This document shows positions 12,531-26,219 of a stretch of DNA of 64,000 nt, piece after piece. The notes beneath the pieces are model-generated. The model had not been told where the DNA came from. It did no database searches and worked only from the letters and a program-made list of their open reading frames with translations. The stretch is from the NCBI RefSeq assembly GCF_015832195.1, contig NC_052046.1:30904911-30968910 (forward strand). The letters are read 5' to 3'. A program made the position numbers and the translations under genes. Numbering within the stretch: the stretch's first letter is position 1; each line of letters begins with the position of its first letter. The stretch comes from Motacilla alba alba (taxonomy: Eukaryota; Chordata; Aves; Passeriformes; Motacillidae).

Positions 12531-15500
12531 TTTTAATATCTCCATGTTTAAAGCTTGGTGTAATCACAAATAACTCTCCTTTGTTTTTTGTTAATGCAAG
12601 AAACACTTAAGCACTTAAATATGAGCCCCAGCTGTATTGTTCAGGATATTTGTCCAATTCACTTGAAATTGAAGTGTCCATGTTTTAATGTGATGAAACA
12701 GTAGAAAACACAAATCATCACATTTAAGTCAGCTCTTAACCAGAGCACATTGCTTAGCTGTTGTGCAATATAGCCAGTTCTGCCTCTAAATCCATTTACG
12801 CAAAAATAAACTCATTAACCTGCCTTGGAGAGAAACAGAAAATCTTGTCAGATTATTTTTTCAAATGGCAACCCATCAACTTTGTCTTGAAGTGGTTTGA
12901 CACCACAGTAAACGACATAACTACCCTTAAACGTGAATGAAATCTATTGTAGCACTTCAAATACTTCAAAGCCATTACTATTTACATGATAATAACTCCA
13001 GCAGTGGACAACACACTACCTGAAAGTGACAGTCACCACTGCAGAGTGCACCAATTGCTCCACACTGCAACAGTTTAGTCATGGCAGGAGAACTCAGGCC
13101 AAATCTCAGCATCGTATGCTGGGCAGGGATGCTCAGCACAAGGACACAGTGTGGACAAGCAATTTGAGTTATGATAGACAGAAAAGAAGGGAAAGGCTTT
13201 TTCTTCTGGAAACCTGGCAAAGTCTTCAAGAAAAATTATGTTTGTCCCTGATGGATTAAAAAAAACCCAAAAAAATCAGATAAGAAAAGAGTTCTCTATA
13301 TGTACTTATAATTTTAGCTCCTAATTTGTTTATGAATTAGTTATGTCAAGTTTCTCTATACCTTACAGAAAAGTATGAAAGAAAAGCATGAAATAGACTA
13401 GTACAAAAATGCAAAATGTCCAAAAATGAAGGATGTCCACAAAACCAATGTAATCCCTACAGGAAAATATTTAAAGAGCTGTGGATAGACACAGGTAGAA
13501 GGAAAAACCAGAAGACTATGAGTACTAAGAAAACAAAAATTATCTGAGTACATTGCCACTCAGCACCACCTCTGAAATGTCTCTCCTTCAGACAAGCATC
13601 CACTCCTGTGTGCCCATATAGTGACAGATATTCACTCAAATTTCAAAGGCTCAGATCACAGGAAAGGTTTTTCTGTTGAAACTTTAGAGCAATTTCATAG
13701 ATCTCTATCCTTCATGATTACTTTTCATTGCCAATGTTTTTTTTTTCTGGTATTTTTAGAAGGTTTAAAAGAATAAAATAAATCTGACTCTGAGACAGAA
13801 AATCTATGTACTTTGTTTTTCCTCTGAGATGAGCACGATGCTTACAACAATCCTAGACTGTAGCATCTGCAGATTGCTAATAATTGCTAGCTGCAAGTGG
13901 AGGACTCTGAGCTTTGCTCTGTCTAGATTTATACCAAATAAATTCCTAAATTTTAAATCACATAAAGTCCAAGCATCCTTATGGACAAGTTAATACTAGA
14001 AAGTACCCTATCCTCAAAAATACCCTTTGAGTAAGGAGTTCACCTCAATATGCCAACATGACATATTTTCCACTCTCCTCTTCATTCCACCACTTCACAG
14101 TTATGAAGAAGACAGAAGGCATAGCAAGAAGTCAACAGATCCTAAGAAATACACTATTTTCAGGACAGTGCTCAGACAAATGGTACTGTATGTTAACCTG
14201 GGCATAAGGTTAATTAGTGTAATTCAGTGCATTTTAAGGGAAAATGCTAAATGCAGATATAATCAATAAATCTCTGAATATAAAAATCGCAATTCCTGTA
14301 ACTAATAGAATAGTTCAAGATAATTTTAATTACTGAGGGTATATTATTGAGAGGAAACATCACATATCTGATGTAATTGCATGGGCAAACTTAAAATTGA
14401 GGTGGTGTGGGTCAGAAAAAGCAAGAAAAGCAATTATAGTTAGAGTAAGCTGAGTCCCTGCACCACAGAAATACACTACTGACACACATTCACCCACATA
14501 CTGAAGAATACAAGTGTCCTTACACATTTGTTCACACCTGCTTCTTAGCGCAGCGTGAGGGAAGTAGAGCAGCATAGAAAAGGAAGTCAAAGCAGCACTG
14601 ACAAATGTCTGTAGTACAAGTTACAAAAGCAGGAGCTCTGTTATTATTTGCTTTGCTTCTTTGGACAAGCTGTGGAGAAAAAGGTTCTGTGTAGCAAGAG
14701 AGAACAAGCCCACTGAGTATGACTGCCTGAATGGGGCATGATGGATGAGCTTCCTTGCAGATAGGAAAAGGCTCTAATCCATTCTCCGGCTCATTGCTAG
14801 AGCGAGGCAAAGTCATTCTCTTCTTCTGCGGGAAATAACCTCTGCCTTTTCGATACCACGTGCAGGGTTTTGCAAAGGACAATCCAGACTGTCACACAGA
14901 TGAGACTGCAGGCTGTTTCCAGGTCCCACACTAGGGCAGGCTCAGCTATGCAGCCCAAAGCCCTGAAGCAAGACAAAGATGTTTCTATATTGCTTGTGCT
15001 TCCTATGGCTATTTTAGGAATGATTGCATGCATTCAGGTTCCAACAATGAATAATGAGAGACACAGGAAGAGAAGTCATTTTCACTGCACCAGCGCTCAG
15101 CCAATGACTGAAACTGAAACTGAAACACTTCTAATACTCCAAATAATTTTCTGGAACTGAAAAAACCTACTCTGTGTGTAACAGACAGACTTCAAGCATC
15201 ATCCCAGCAATGAAATAACATCCATCAGCATCAGGATGGAAGGACCCTTGCTCTGGCAACTGATGAAAGTTTTACTCTGACCAAAATACCAAGGCTTTCT
15301 CAGACAACCAAGGACCTGTTCCCAAATCTCCTTCTCCCCCACACCCTGCACCTTCAGCCTGTAATGGTGGTTGACACAGGAAAAGCAATGATTCATTAGC
15401 TGACTGCATCTAAGTGAATTCAGCAAAACTGCTTCATGAGTAGTAACACACAGTTAATGGTTTTTATCAAGTCTGCAGGTGTTTTTTAACCCCAATGAAT

Positions 15501-18500
15501 CTTTCCTGGCTTTTCCAACAGAACCGAAATTCCTGTGCAGGAACAAGGATGATGACTGCATAGCTGACAAACTATTGCTGTTATTTCTTACTCTGCAGCT
15601 CTGCTGCTTATGTGATTTATATCAAATGCTGCAGAGAGAGCTTCCACTAACTGTAGGTTGGCCTCCATAATGTGGACGTTGAACTGATCAGCTGCCAGGA
15701 GCTGATCTACAGCCAAGACCCAAATTCCTGCCAGCATTTAGAAAGAAAAAAATGCACAAAAAACATTCGCCCAGAGAATCATATTACTTTTGCACGAGAC
15801 TTAACGCTGTATGCACAGACTGTGCCAAAGTCACCAGAAAAGTGTGAGGAGATCCAGGCAGGCATTGAGGTGCAATGTTCTCAGCTGGACTCCAAATTAT
15901 CTTTCCCCCACCCATGCCCACAAGCATGACCCATGCCTTACAGGCTGTGCTTCCCTGCACAGGCACAGAGCAGCGGCTCTCCAGCTCGCAGCACAGTCAC
16001 ACAGCAGTTACAACTAAAGGGCATTGGCTTGTTTATGTTTGCGCCCGTGAAAGTGCTGACACTGACATCTGCTAGATTGTGGAGCACTGATTCCCGCTGG
16101 ACTTCAGAAAGACCTGTAGCTGCTTTACAGCTTGTACCATCTGCATCAGCTCATGCATGAGGTTGCTTTACCTATTTATAAGCCTTCCAGTTATAGAGAA
16201 TTACATCTATTTAACACTTTCGCTTTCACATAAGGGTACACATATGTGGATGAGGACTCAGTTAACTGAGGACTCTGCTAACTTTACATGGGTTTTGGGC
16301 AAAGTCTCCCATCTAATGTTAGGAAATGGAAATAACCACATCCAAATTTCCTATGGAATTTGACTTTATATTTAATCTTTTAAAATAAACTATTTTTCTT
16401 TTGGTTTGCATTCTTACTTGACTAGAGAAAGCAAAGGAGATAGTCTTGATCATGTTCTACTGTTTTTCTTTTTGTTAACATTTTCCTGTGAGTAATCCAA
16501 AACAGATTTTTTTTTTCGGTGGTAAACATCATTACACCACCTTGAAGTAGAAGAGATTCTTTGCATGAGGGCCCCTATATTTAACATACGCTTATGGAAA
16601 AGTCAATTTTACAGTGTCTATGACCATACATACTCACAACTTCTGGTATCCTGAACAACATCATCAATAATGCCAAAAAAGTGTACTACAATGGCCCAAT
16701 AATAATAGATGTTTTGGAAAGTCTTCTCTCAATGACTTGCTGCAACAAAGAGATCTGAAGAATATATTTTCAGGCATTTCTCCTCTTCTGATGGAAAAAT
16801 GTATCTTTGAAAAAAAGCACTTAAACTACAAAATCTTTTCTGGAAGCTCTGAAGGATCCTGTTACCTGACATCTTGGGGCTGTTAGCACCAGCTTTTCCT
16901 AGGCACCAGCCACAGAGGTACCTTGATGAGACAGACCAGAGCTTCTAAATGCTTTGACAAAACTTTCAGAAAGGAGAAAGACCTTTACTTAGTTCACTTA
17001 CCAGCAAGAATACTTCCTGCATGTGAAGTCAGAAAAGTCCAGCCACAAAACAAACAGCACTCTGAGAACATGCCAACCATAATTTATTTTAAAAACCCCC
17101 AACACATGAATATTGAGTGTGTTCTCATATGTTCAAAGCACAGAGGAAAAAAGATGTGAATTTATTGATAATTTACCTCATTATATATCAATGCCTACCA
17201 TAACATCATTCCTCCATGTAGAGCAAGAAAGCAATTTTTTTTTCTGTCAGAAGACTACCATGCCTTTTTTTCCCTGGGATGCTAAAAATATTATTTACAG
17301 TCACAGGCAGGAAGAAACAGTTACCTGCACAGATCTGCATGGAGGAGTATGTAGACAGGAGGAGCAACACAAACCTCTGACTAACAAGATGAAGTCGCAA
17401 ACTGGCAATGCTCCACAATAAAGTTGTTTTACAATGAATGGGACTGGTTTGTGAGACAGAAAACTCTGATGCTTCCACAATAAAGACTGTGACGAACGCT
17501 TGTATACTTCCTCTTTGAATCTCAAGGAGCTCCTCACAATTCCTTCCCTTCCCAGCACTGACATGTAGGGTCTCTCTTTCTCGTAGGACTTGGCTTTCCT
17601 CACACAAGAACAGATCTGGCTTTCCTAACACCAGAACAGATTACTCCCCTTCTTTATGCACACCCTTACATTCCCCAAAAGCTGAGAACATTATTTCTGC
17701 TGCAGGCTCATGGGGACAGATTGTATCTTCCCTCCTTTTTTGGACAGCTTAAAGTAGATTGCTTGTGCTTCCCATAAATAAAAAGCTAGCACTTGATGTT
17801 CAAAGGATAACTAAATTTGGAATATATCTTTTAATGTACATTTTAATTAAGTGGACTTGCAACTTAGTTTCTCTTAGCTGAATATTGGTAAGCTGTGAAG
17901 GCAGGTATTATATGAAAAAACTGGGATAGAGAGATGTGGTTGCTTTCTCACAGGTGCTGGACAATGAAGAAGATGGAGAGCAAACTCCTTCTTCCTGGAG
18001 TCCACCAGGCACGTTCCTTCTTTTTCTTTCATGGAGGCAGATTGATTCCCATGCTCTTTCTCAGTCAGCAGAGCTGGGTACCCTCCTTCCCTTGACCTGC
18101 CAAAGATAACTGTTCCATTCAGCCTGGAACAAAGTGCCTTGCCCTGTTGTGTGCTCCCCAGGGGCAGGACACTGTCATCCAGAAGAATTTTTCCTGACTG
18201 GAAATGAAAACGAGGACAGAAATCTTTTCAACCACAACTTACACTTCAATCTCTTCTCTTGCTTTGCAGGCACAGAAATACACAAGGTCAAACATATTAG
18301 GACAAAAATTCTAAGCCATGCACCCCTTGTAGGATCCTCCTGCCCATTTCTCAATAGGATTAATTAGACTGTGTGAACCCACACACACAAACTGAAAAAA
18401 ACCCTGTCATTTCCAATATGAGGCTTTCAAGGTATTTATAATGCAAGCACAGACAAAAGGTATGCTCTCTTTTATGACAAGCCTGAAATAAAGCAGCTCT

Positions 18501-20080
18501 AATTAGCAAAACCAGATATGGCATCTGAGGTAGCACAGTTTGCATTGCAAGGATAAGAAAACTCTTATCAGAGTTCATCAGAGTTAAGTTGGGCTTATTC
18601 AGCAGCAAGCAGACTTATGCCTTTCCTTCTTAGAATTTTTTTCTTTTTGACTCTGCAAATAGATCTATCTATACAATAGATGGATGAATTGATAATTTCT
18701 TACAATAGCACCTTGATTATAGATTGCCACTTTGTCATTAACCCATCACACATCTACAGCCAAGCAATGCCCTGCATCAGCTGAACAAAACTGTGCACTA
18801 GACAACTCTGCCAATGTTATAAATTCTATTGCTGGCTGGACCCTCCTATAAACGATAAGACTGTAAATTACTTTCTCTCTGACCTGACTGAAAAACTAAA
18901 ATTCCGGCTACAACCCATACAGCAAAACACTGCTGGCATTAAAACAGTGCTACCAACAGAAAGAAAAAAGGAACACCATCAGCAGATATTACTGTACTGG
19001 AGCTCCTTTTGTTATTCTTTCCTCAACTTGTGTTTTATTTAAAGAATGCTAGGTGCTGTGCAATTTTTATTAAAAAATGCCTTGTCTTGAGAAGTTGTCC
19101 ACATAGACAACACATGTATGGATAAAGGAGATTTTAAAAAAGAATTTACTGGTGTCAGAAAAGCTGTTCCCAATTGCAATTCTCCTGATTTAAATGTCTT
19201 TGGCCCCATTTTTTCTCTAAGCAGTTACTAAACTGCAAAAATACTGACAGTGTTTCTACAGCATTACAGCATCCATAACTGACTTCCAACACCCTAAATT
19301 TCTCATATCAACATTCTGGGCTCAAATGAATGCATTCAACTGCTGACCTCCAGCCCAGTGCCAAGTCCTTAAAAACTGAATCATGCACACATGCACATAG
19401 ATGGGATGCATTCCCCAAGATAGAGGAGCTATGGCTTGCAGTTTTGGTGGGGACGCGGCTTTGGAGCACGGTTGTGCACTTCAAGGAGCACAAACATGGT
19501 GATTCATCTCACTGAAAATATTCAACTCAAAAATCATAAAAATCATGCCTTTTGTTTTGTTTTGTTTTGGGTTTTTTTTTTTTTGTTTGTTTTTCCATCA
19601 TTACCAACTGGTTTGTCAGAGAGATATGTTTTCTAGTTATACCTACAAAAGTCACATAAATAACAAAAGAGTTGTTGCTGAGTCTTTTCCCTAACCAGCA
19701 GATTTTAGAAATATTGATTGGGAAACCTTGTGCAGGATCTGGGAACACACTACAGAATTAACCCCTCAGTCCTGCTTCAACACCAAGAAGAATGATGCTC
19801 CACATATTTCAAATCTCTTATGGAAGATTTCCATCATTCTGTCTAATCAATCAAGTCAAATTATGTTTGATTTCTAGACTCAAACATCTGGGTTTAAACA
19901 GAATAATCTAATCATCACAACAAATTCACATTTAAAAGGAGACTTCAATCACAGCCTCTTGGACAAATGGAAGGTTTAATGTCCAGTTACCAGATTATAC
20001 AACTAAAGAATACAGCTTCACTCAGCAGTAATAAAGTTTAAATTCCAGTGTAATGAGAAGGAAGATAGCAAACATTACTT
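12531..20080 (-). other. SEMA6A intron 1, section without recognised genes
   Basis: AT-rich unique sequence between the CR1 fragment and the GAAA microsatellite. It contains short homopolymer runs, a T/G-rich tract at 19550-19595, a threefold ACTGAA repeat near 15109-15127 and scattered short reading frames up to about 140 codons without recognisable similarity or splice sites. I see no exon, RNA gene or named repeat. Confidence 0.6.
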
Positions 20081-20081
20081 C

Positions 20082-20119
20082 TCAGAAAGAAAGGGAGAAA
20101 GAGAGAAAGAGAGAAAGAG

Positions 20120-20170
<51 letters not shown>

Positions 20171-20171
20171 C
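20082..20171. repeat. (GAAA)n purine tract
   Basis: A purely purine stretch that begins as mixed GAGA/GAAA units and becomes a perfect GAAA array from about 20120 to 20169. The mixed part looks like an older, interrupted end and the pure part like the currently expanding end. Confidence 0.95.
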
Positions 20172-20719
20172 AAAAAATCAGTACTGAAGGAAGAGAGTGT
20201 AATGAGCACCAGGAACAAAACAGAAGAACAAGAACAGCCATCTCAGCACATTACAGCTTTCTGCTAAAGCCACAGCCAGATCTGGTACAATACAAATGGC
20301 AGCAGCAAGTCCCTTGGGACTGCAGTGTTGTGTGAAGCTTCACGCAAAACACTTCACTGATGTCTCCTGGGGACCAGAAAAGGCTAAAGGTCCTTTTTTA
20401 GTCAACTACTCTAATCACCTCCTCCCAAACGAACACTTACCTTACTTCTTCTTCAAAAACAGCAGCAGATAAAAGCCTAACTATGCACTGCTTCAAGGAT
20501 CTTGCACTTGGTAAAGCTCTGGAAGTTTAATTTCTAGGTAGGAGTTACTAAAATTAAACTTTATAAAGCCTACTAGTCTGTATTTTTGATATCTAAAAGC
20601 AATGAAGATTCCTGAGACACTAGCAGGTACCTCTGAAAAAAGGAATAAACACCACCACACCTCAGTCTTGCATTGCTTGTTGCTCACTCCTCCCCCTCCC
20701 CTTATTTTGCTGACAGCAA

Positions 20720-20860
20720 GATGGACAATACATGAAAATTTGATTCTCGGTAAGCCGAGTAATGCAAATTAGCTTAATGAAATAGATGACTTTGTGTATG
20801 TCCCTTTGATACTGATTAAGCTCAAGTATCCACTCAGCTAATGACTAAAGCAATACCATG
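20720..20860. promoter_or_regulatory. Candidate conserved noncoding element in intron 1
   Basis: This stretch is dense in homeodomain-like cores: an octamer-like ATGCAAAT directly followed by TAGCTTAATGAAAT, then GATTAAGC and CAGCTAATGA. It also has two CG dinucleotides (TTCTCGGTAAGCCGAG) in an otherwise CpG-poor intron. That composition resembles vertebrate developmental enhancers. It is inferred from motif texture alone; no alignment was possible. Confidence 0.2.
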
Positions 20861-21440
20861 AGAGCTCTTGTGGAGGTGTCGTAGCTATACTTCTTTTATT
20901 TCAATAGCTCTTTACTCAGCATTTATTTCTACCTCAGATCCCCCTGTCCAGTCCAGCCTCCAAAGTGCAGTCAGAAGCAGAGCAACAGCTTAAGACAAGA
21001 GTAGCGCAACACAAAAATCTGCAGTTACTTTACACAGCTTGGGCTTCAACATAAAAAGGAGATATGCCTTTGTGACTCCAGTTTTCAAGGCAGATTACCA
21101 GTGTGCTGCAAGGGGCTGCTTTGACTCTGTAATTATAGCCATCTTAATAATGATCTGTTCAATGGCTGCCTACTGCTGGTGCCCAGACAGTTTAATCACT
21201 ACGCATTCAGCTGTAGAGAACTAGCTATCCTTCCTGTTATTTGAAACACGGGACATGTTGTGTGAAGGTGGTGCAAATGAGCTCCCCCTGAACTAGCTGG
21301 CTAATATACTTTCACCATTTAAAGCCTAAATTATAAAATAGACCAGTAAAAGGGAAAATGCATTGCCTCTTGCTACAAAAAGATGCTTTACCTCTGCTGC
21401 ACTAGATGAACAGTCACTCCTATCAAGCCCATACATATAT

Positions 21441-21530
21441 TATTCATTGAGCACCAGCTGTGTGCTTGGCACTGTACAGACACAGAGAGATGTGCTCCCT
21501 ACTCCTGGGAAGCTTTTACAGTCTTAAGTA
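21441..21530 (+). mobile_element. Possible ancient SINE/LINE remnant (MIR- or L3-like 3' end)
   Basis: The run TTCATTGAGCACCAGCTGTG, then TTGGCACTGTACAGACACAG and GGGAAGCTTTTACAGTCTTA, follows the order seen in old amniote repeats with a 'tgagcacctactgtgtgc...gcactgtacaaacacag...gagcttacagtct' pattern. A segment just downstream (AATCCCATTGACTTCACTAT) also recalls ancient amniote repeat sequence. I cannot separate MIR-like from L3/CR1-like origin by eye. Confidence 0.45.
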
Positions 21531-24500
21531 GTGGAGTTTGGCATTCATTCTGCCTGTAGAAATCCCATTGACTTCACTATGGGGAGCAGTTGCAGAAGCA
21601 GGTATTACGGCATTTGTAAGAGCCAGTGTAGTATCAACTGATAGGTACAGTGAGAGATAACATTCAAGCTGTGCTCCTACAGGATCTGTTTTTTAGGCCC
21701 TGAGGAAACTGACTGTGAAGACTGACACAGAGGGCTTGGAATGTACTCGAACATATTATGTAAATGCAAAAGCATGATGCAGTGTCCCAAAACCCCTTTG
21801 TGCTAATGCTGGCTGCATCTCCTCACACCCTGCTGCTGTGTGGTTGCTGCCTTAGCATTTTCTCACATTATAATGCCTTTAAGGCAATCCTTATCCAGAA
21901 ACATCCAATCGTGGAAGAAACAATACCCTCCCTATATCTCCAGTGCCAGGGATTTGTAAGGACTCCTAGCCAAACACTAGAAGCAGGCCCAGTGTGAGTG
22001 AGAATGAGGCATGGATCACTACAACAACATCCAAAACATATTTTACACTTGAGATGAAATACTACTCTCAGTTTTGTACAAAGATTCCCCACACTGAAGA
22101 ATAGAAGTAGCTGAAAGTACAGTTCTGTTTACACTTGGTGGATGGAAGAACAGGAGAAAAGGAAAGGGAAAGAGCAAAAGCAAAGTGGGGAAAAAAAGGA
22201 AGCAGATCTGAGCACAGGCACTGAGAAAAAAAGAACAAAGACTGAGAGAATTGGGAGCTGGAAGTTCAGGCAGGTGAAACAGGCTAAGGAGGAAAAGCTG
22301 TTATGGCATCTGGGCATGGAGGGGGATTAAATGATTAGCAAGTGGGAGAAAGCAAAAAAATATGAACATGAGAAGCATCTTTCAAAATTAATACAGAAAG
22401 ATTGTGAGGCAGAAGGACCTCATGCATGTGCCTGTAAAGGGATCTCTAGAAATGAGAAGATTCAGAGGATTCCTAAGCAAATGGAAAAAAGAAAAGAACA
22501 ACAGCTGGATGGAAGGAATAAAAGAAGTAAAAAAACACATTGTTAAGGCTGTTGCTGAGTATCACACTCCTTTTCATTTGCAGTCTGTGCTTGGAAATTT
22601 GGTCTCTCAGGTGTGTAACATTTTTGTTTCTTTATTAATGCAACTTTTACACTTATAAAAGTATTTAGACAGAAAAGGACAGAAGGAGGTCTCCTCTGTA
22701 TCGACTGATGCCATGTAGCACAGGAGGGAATGATATTGCCCTCCCAGTAGCTGGCTCAGAGGAAGGCTGCAGGTATGAATACGATGGCTACATCAAAACA
22801 CAGGTTCATGGTTTGCATTTTGTGTCTCACTACAGGAAAAAAGACAACTCCTCAACACTTCTGTCAGCATGTCACTGAACACAAGCCATCTAAATACATT
22901 AAAATACATTAAAAACTTTCTTAAATGCACTCTTGAGTCCAGCTTATCTGACATTCAGGGTCAGTAATCACTGTATTTGTCTCAGAGATGCAGTTTAATT
23001 GCAAGGAAAGGGAAAGCATTATTTAGGTTGTGGGTGAGAGGACTACTCATCTACTAAAAAACAATATCACTCTTGTGAGATCTACACTGAAAAACCTGCA
23101 GACTTACTGAGCCAAGGGAATTTTGCCTTTGCATAAGAACTGTCCTTATGCTTCAGAGATTAAGGATTTGGTGCTTGGGCCCAGCCCCCTGCACATATCC
23201 ATGTGCTCCTTGATTTATATAGTAATCCTGTCTGTTGCCTGTAGCACTGGCACTTGTTATAAAAACAGAGGAAAACATCCTCCTCCACCATTGTATTCCT
23301 CAGTCAGCAGCTTCCTTGGAGTGGACTGACAAATGGCCCACAAGGAGAAGAAAAGAATTCTCAAGGTACAATAAGCCTCAAGGTCCAATAGAAGAACAAA
23401 ATGCGAAGGATGGAGGTGGGGAGAAGGACAGGCAGAGTGAAGGGAACACACAAGAAATGAGAGAGACTGGATATATAGAGAGAGCCCAACACAGTATATA
23501 CCTAACCTGCCTCATGAGAAGGGATAGATGGATCTAACTGGAAGTGAGCTCTATTTTCGTACAGCTGCAAAGAAGCATGCTTCCCATGAAACCATTATAA
23601 AACCCTCATCTTCAGGGTTGATTTAAAAATTGTAACTCAGCTGTTGCAATTTGTATCGGATTTAAATTTGGCAATCTCAGACATTAAATCAGTTCCAACT
23701 GAGAAGGGGACTTACAATGCTCCATTTTACAGCCTGAAATTGTACTTTCAAGGCTTTAAAATATTTTCTACACTGCTACAGAGTGATAAAAATATGAAGT
23801 TAATTTTTAAAATGAGAGTTCAGTTTAGTTGTCAATAGAGTCTGTAGAAAGATTAAAAATATCCATGCGGAAAAACAGAAATTTCAAATTTTTTATTCTC
23901 AGAAACAAAATAACCCCCTTGACCCCCCCAAAAACCAAACCAATAAACAAAGCCCATATATTTAAGCAAGAACATTTATGTATTTTGACAGTAGTATGTC
24001 ATTTAACAGCCAGCCATGCTGTTATCAAACTCATTGCTTGCTTGCATGCAGTCCTTCATTAATTTCCATGCATTTTTTTAAAAATTGTGTCATATTCTAA
24101 TGGGGTTGTATCTCCAACACAAGGCACAAAAGTTAGTATCCCACTTGGCAAAGATCAGGAGCTGTGCACCCTTACACCTTCAAACTGTTAAAAGTACCCA
24201 AACTGTGGATCTTGATCCTGAAAACCACAGGCAGACAAAACTGCCATTTAATTTAATAGAGTCAATGGGAGTGCAGCCAGCAAGTCAGACCTTATGAAAT
24301 TAATATTCCGCACTAGCTAGGTTGTGAGTTTATTTTATAGGATGTGTTGGGCAGTGCGAAATGCAACATACCAAATTCAGCTTCACACAACCCAAGAGTG
24401 GGAGCATTCTGTTTATTTAAATGGAAATGTTACTGCTAAACAAGCACTAGAAACACTGAAGTCTGGCTGTTAAGAATTTGTGTCCTGATGCTTATGTCTT

Positions 24501-25609
24501 TAAAAGGCCAGTTAGCCACACACCCTTTGCCTCACTGAAACCACTCTTTTACCTGCTTGACTGATTTCAGGAGATGCTTTGGAAAATTACTATCTTGCAG
24601 GCTGAGCTAAGTCAACCCAAAATTCACAAGTTACTGGGAGATGATAACCACCTATACACAGACAATGTGATCACACAAGCCTTGTTTCTTTAGGATGTCA
24701 GGCTAAAAATACAGTCTTTTGCATTAATTACTAAGAAGAATTTTAGCTCTGAACTACAGTGGGAATTGTACTCTTAGCTGCACAGAGACAAATTTAGGGA
24801 TGATGGATCAATGAGGCTGAGCTTATCTCTGACTCCCCCTCTTGGGGATTTCAGAGAGTTCCTTGACCTTGTCCTGACACAATTGTTTGTGCTTAATTTG
24901 AAACAGTTGAATTTCCTGTAACTCATAAGTAAGCAGAGCACCCTCTCCACTACCACGCTGATCCCAGCTTGGCTGACTTTAAATACATGAGGCTGACCAG
25001 ATACTGGCCATCAGCTCAGCAAAGAAAGACCCATTGTGTGAGAGACCCACACATCCTGCCAGTGAGCCAGACAGCACATTGCCCATCACAGCCTCACTGC
25101 CAGCTTTGAAGAAGTGATTTTGGAAGACAAGAGACATGGACCTTCATCATTTTGGGAAAAGAGTCATAATGCAAGAATCGCAGAACACATGCTGATGAGT
25201 AGACAAAAATTTGTTATGTATTTACGTGTATTGTAATGCGAAAGGTACAGGCAGAAAAAATAACTCAGCTCTCCACACAGGGATCTGGCAGATCCCCAAG
25301 CTCAGCTTCTCCTGAAAAGCTCAATGTGTCAGCGTTTCCTGCAGGTACTACCTCAGTGCCGACAGCAAGATGTTCTCAGCAGCAGAATAACAGCTGCACA
25401 ATAGGAGCAGCAACTGAATGGTTGAACAGCTCTTTTTACAGGCATGGTGTGATAAAAACCTGGTGTTCTTTTGTGCTTCACAAAGCCCCTACTTTGCTGA
25501 CTCCAAGTTCAAATCTCACGGGCTATTAGGAGAAGGAAGAAGGACAATGCGTTAACATGCATGGTAGAAAAGAATGTGCTCTATTCTGGAAGCCAAGCCT
25601 GCACTAGAA

Positions 25610-25760
25610 GCTGTGTTATGTCCTAAATACCGAGGCAGAAGCTGCTTCCATGTCAATTAAAAGGTATGTATTTTGGCATGCAGGGATCTCGCATTTAGTC
25701 GCAGTGTAACTCAAGCCTGATTTTCATAATGGGGTACTAAGTGGGGTGTTTTCCCCTTAC
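25610..25760. promoter_or_regulatory. Candidate conserved noncoding element in intron 1
   Basis: Several CG dinucleotides (TACCGAGG, ATCTCGCATTTAGTCGCAGT) and a TCAATTAAAAGG homeodomain-type core occur in a short window of otherwise CpG-depleted intron. Retention of CpG in AT-rich DNA can mark constrained or unmethylated regulatory sequence. It is supported by composition only. Confidence 0.15.
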
Positions 25761-26098
25761 CGGTGCTCCCCAACAGGACATGCAAAGCTGTCACCAACTG
25801 GTAGTCTTGCAGCTTATTTTTTAAAGGCTGGGAAATGCGTGATTTTTATCTGTTCCAAATTTTTTCTCCCCAAAGAATAAATCATAGCCAAATAACTGAT
25901 AGATTAAATTCACTTAAGATCGCTGAGTTGAACTCTGTGTTAGCAGACAGATAAGCCACTGCTGACTAATTAGAACTGCCCTTGAGGAACAAGAAGCTAA
26001 ACAAAAAAAAAGTATCAGAAGAAAAAAGCAGAACAGGAACTGGAGTGGCTCTTCAAAGTTAGTACTAAAAAGAGATACCAAGTCTCCAAAGTTTCAAA

Positions 26099-26219
26099 AG
26101 TTTTTGTGGGGTTTATTTTGTTTGGTTGTTTTTTTTTGTTGTTGTTGTTGTTGTTTGGTTGGCTTTTGTTGTTATTTTGTTTTGTGGGGTGTTTTTTTGG
26201 GTGGTGGGAAGGGAATTTT
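26099..26219. repeat. T/G-rich low-complexity tract with (GTT)6
   Basis: About 120 bases made almost only of T and G, including six perfect GTT copies at 26138-26155. It is simple sequence; any reading frame through it is an artefact rich in Phe, Val and Gly. Confidence 0.93.

Noticed and set aside
24252..24276. Second ancient amniote repeat remnant (TAGAGTCAATGGGAGT)
   Set aside because: The match is too short to separate from chance.
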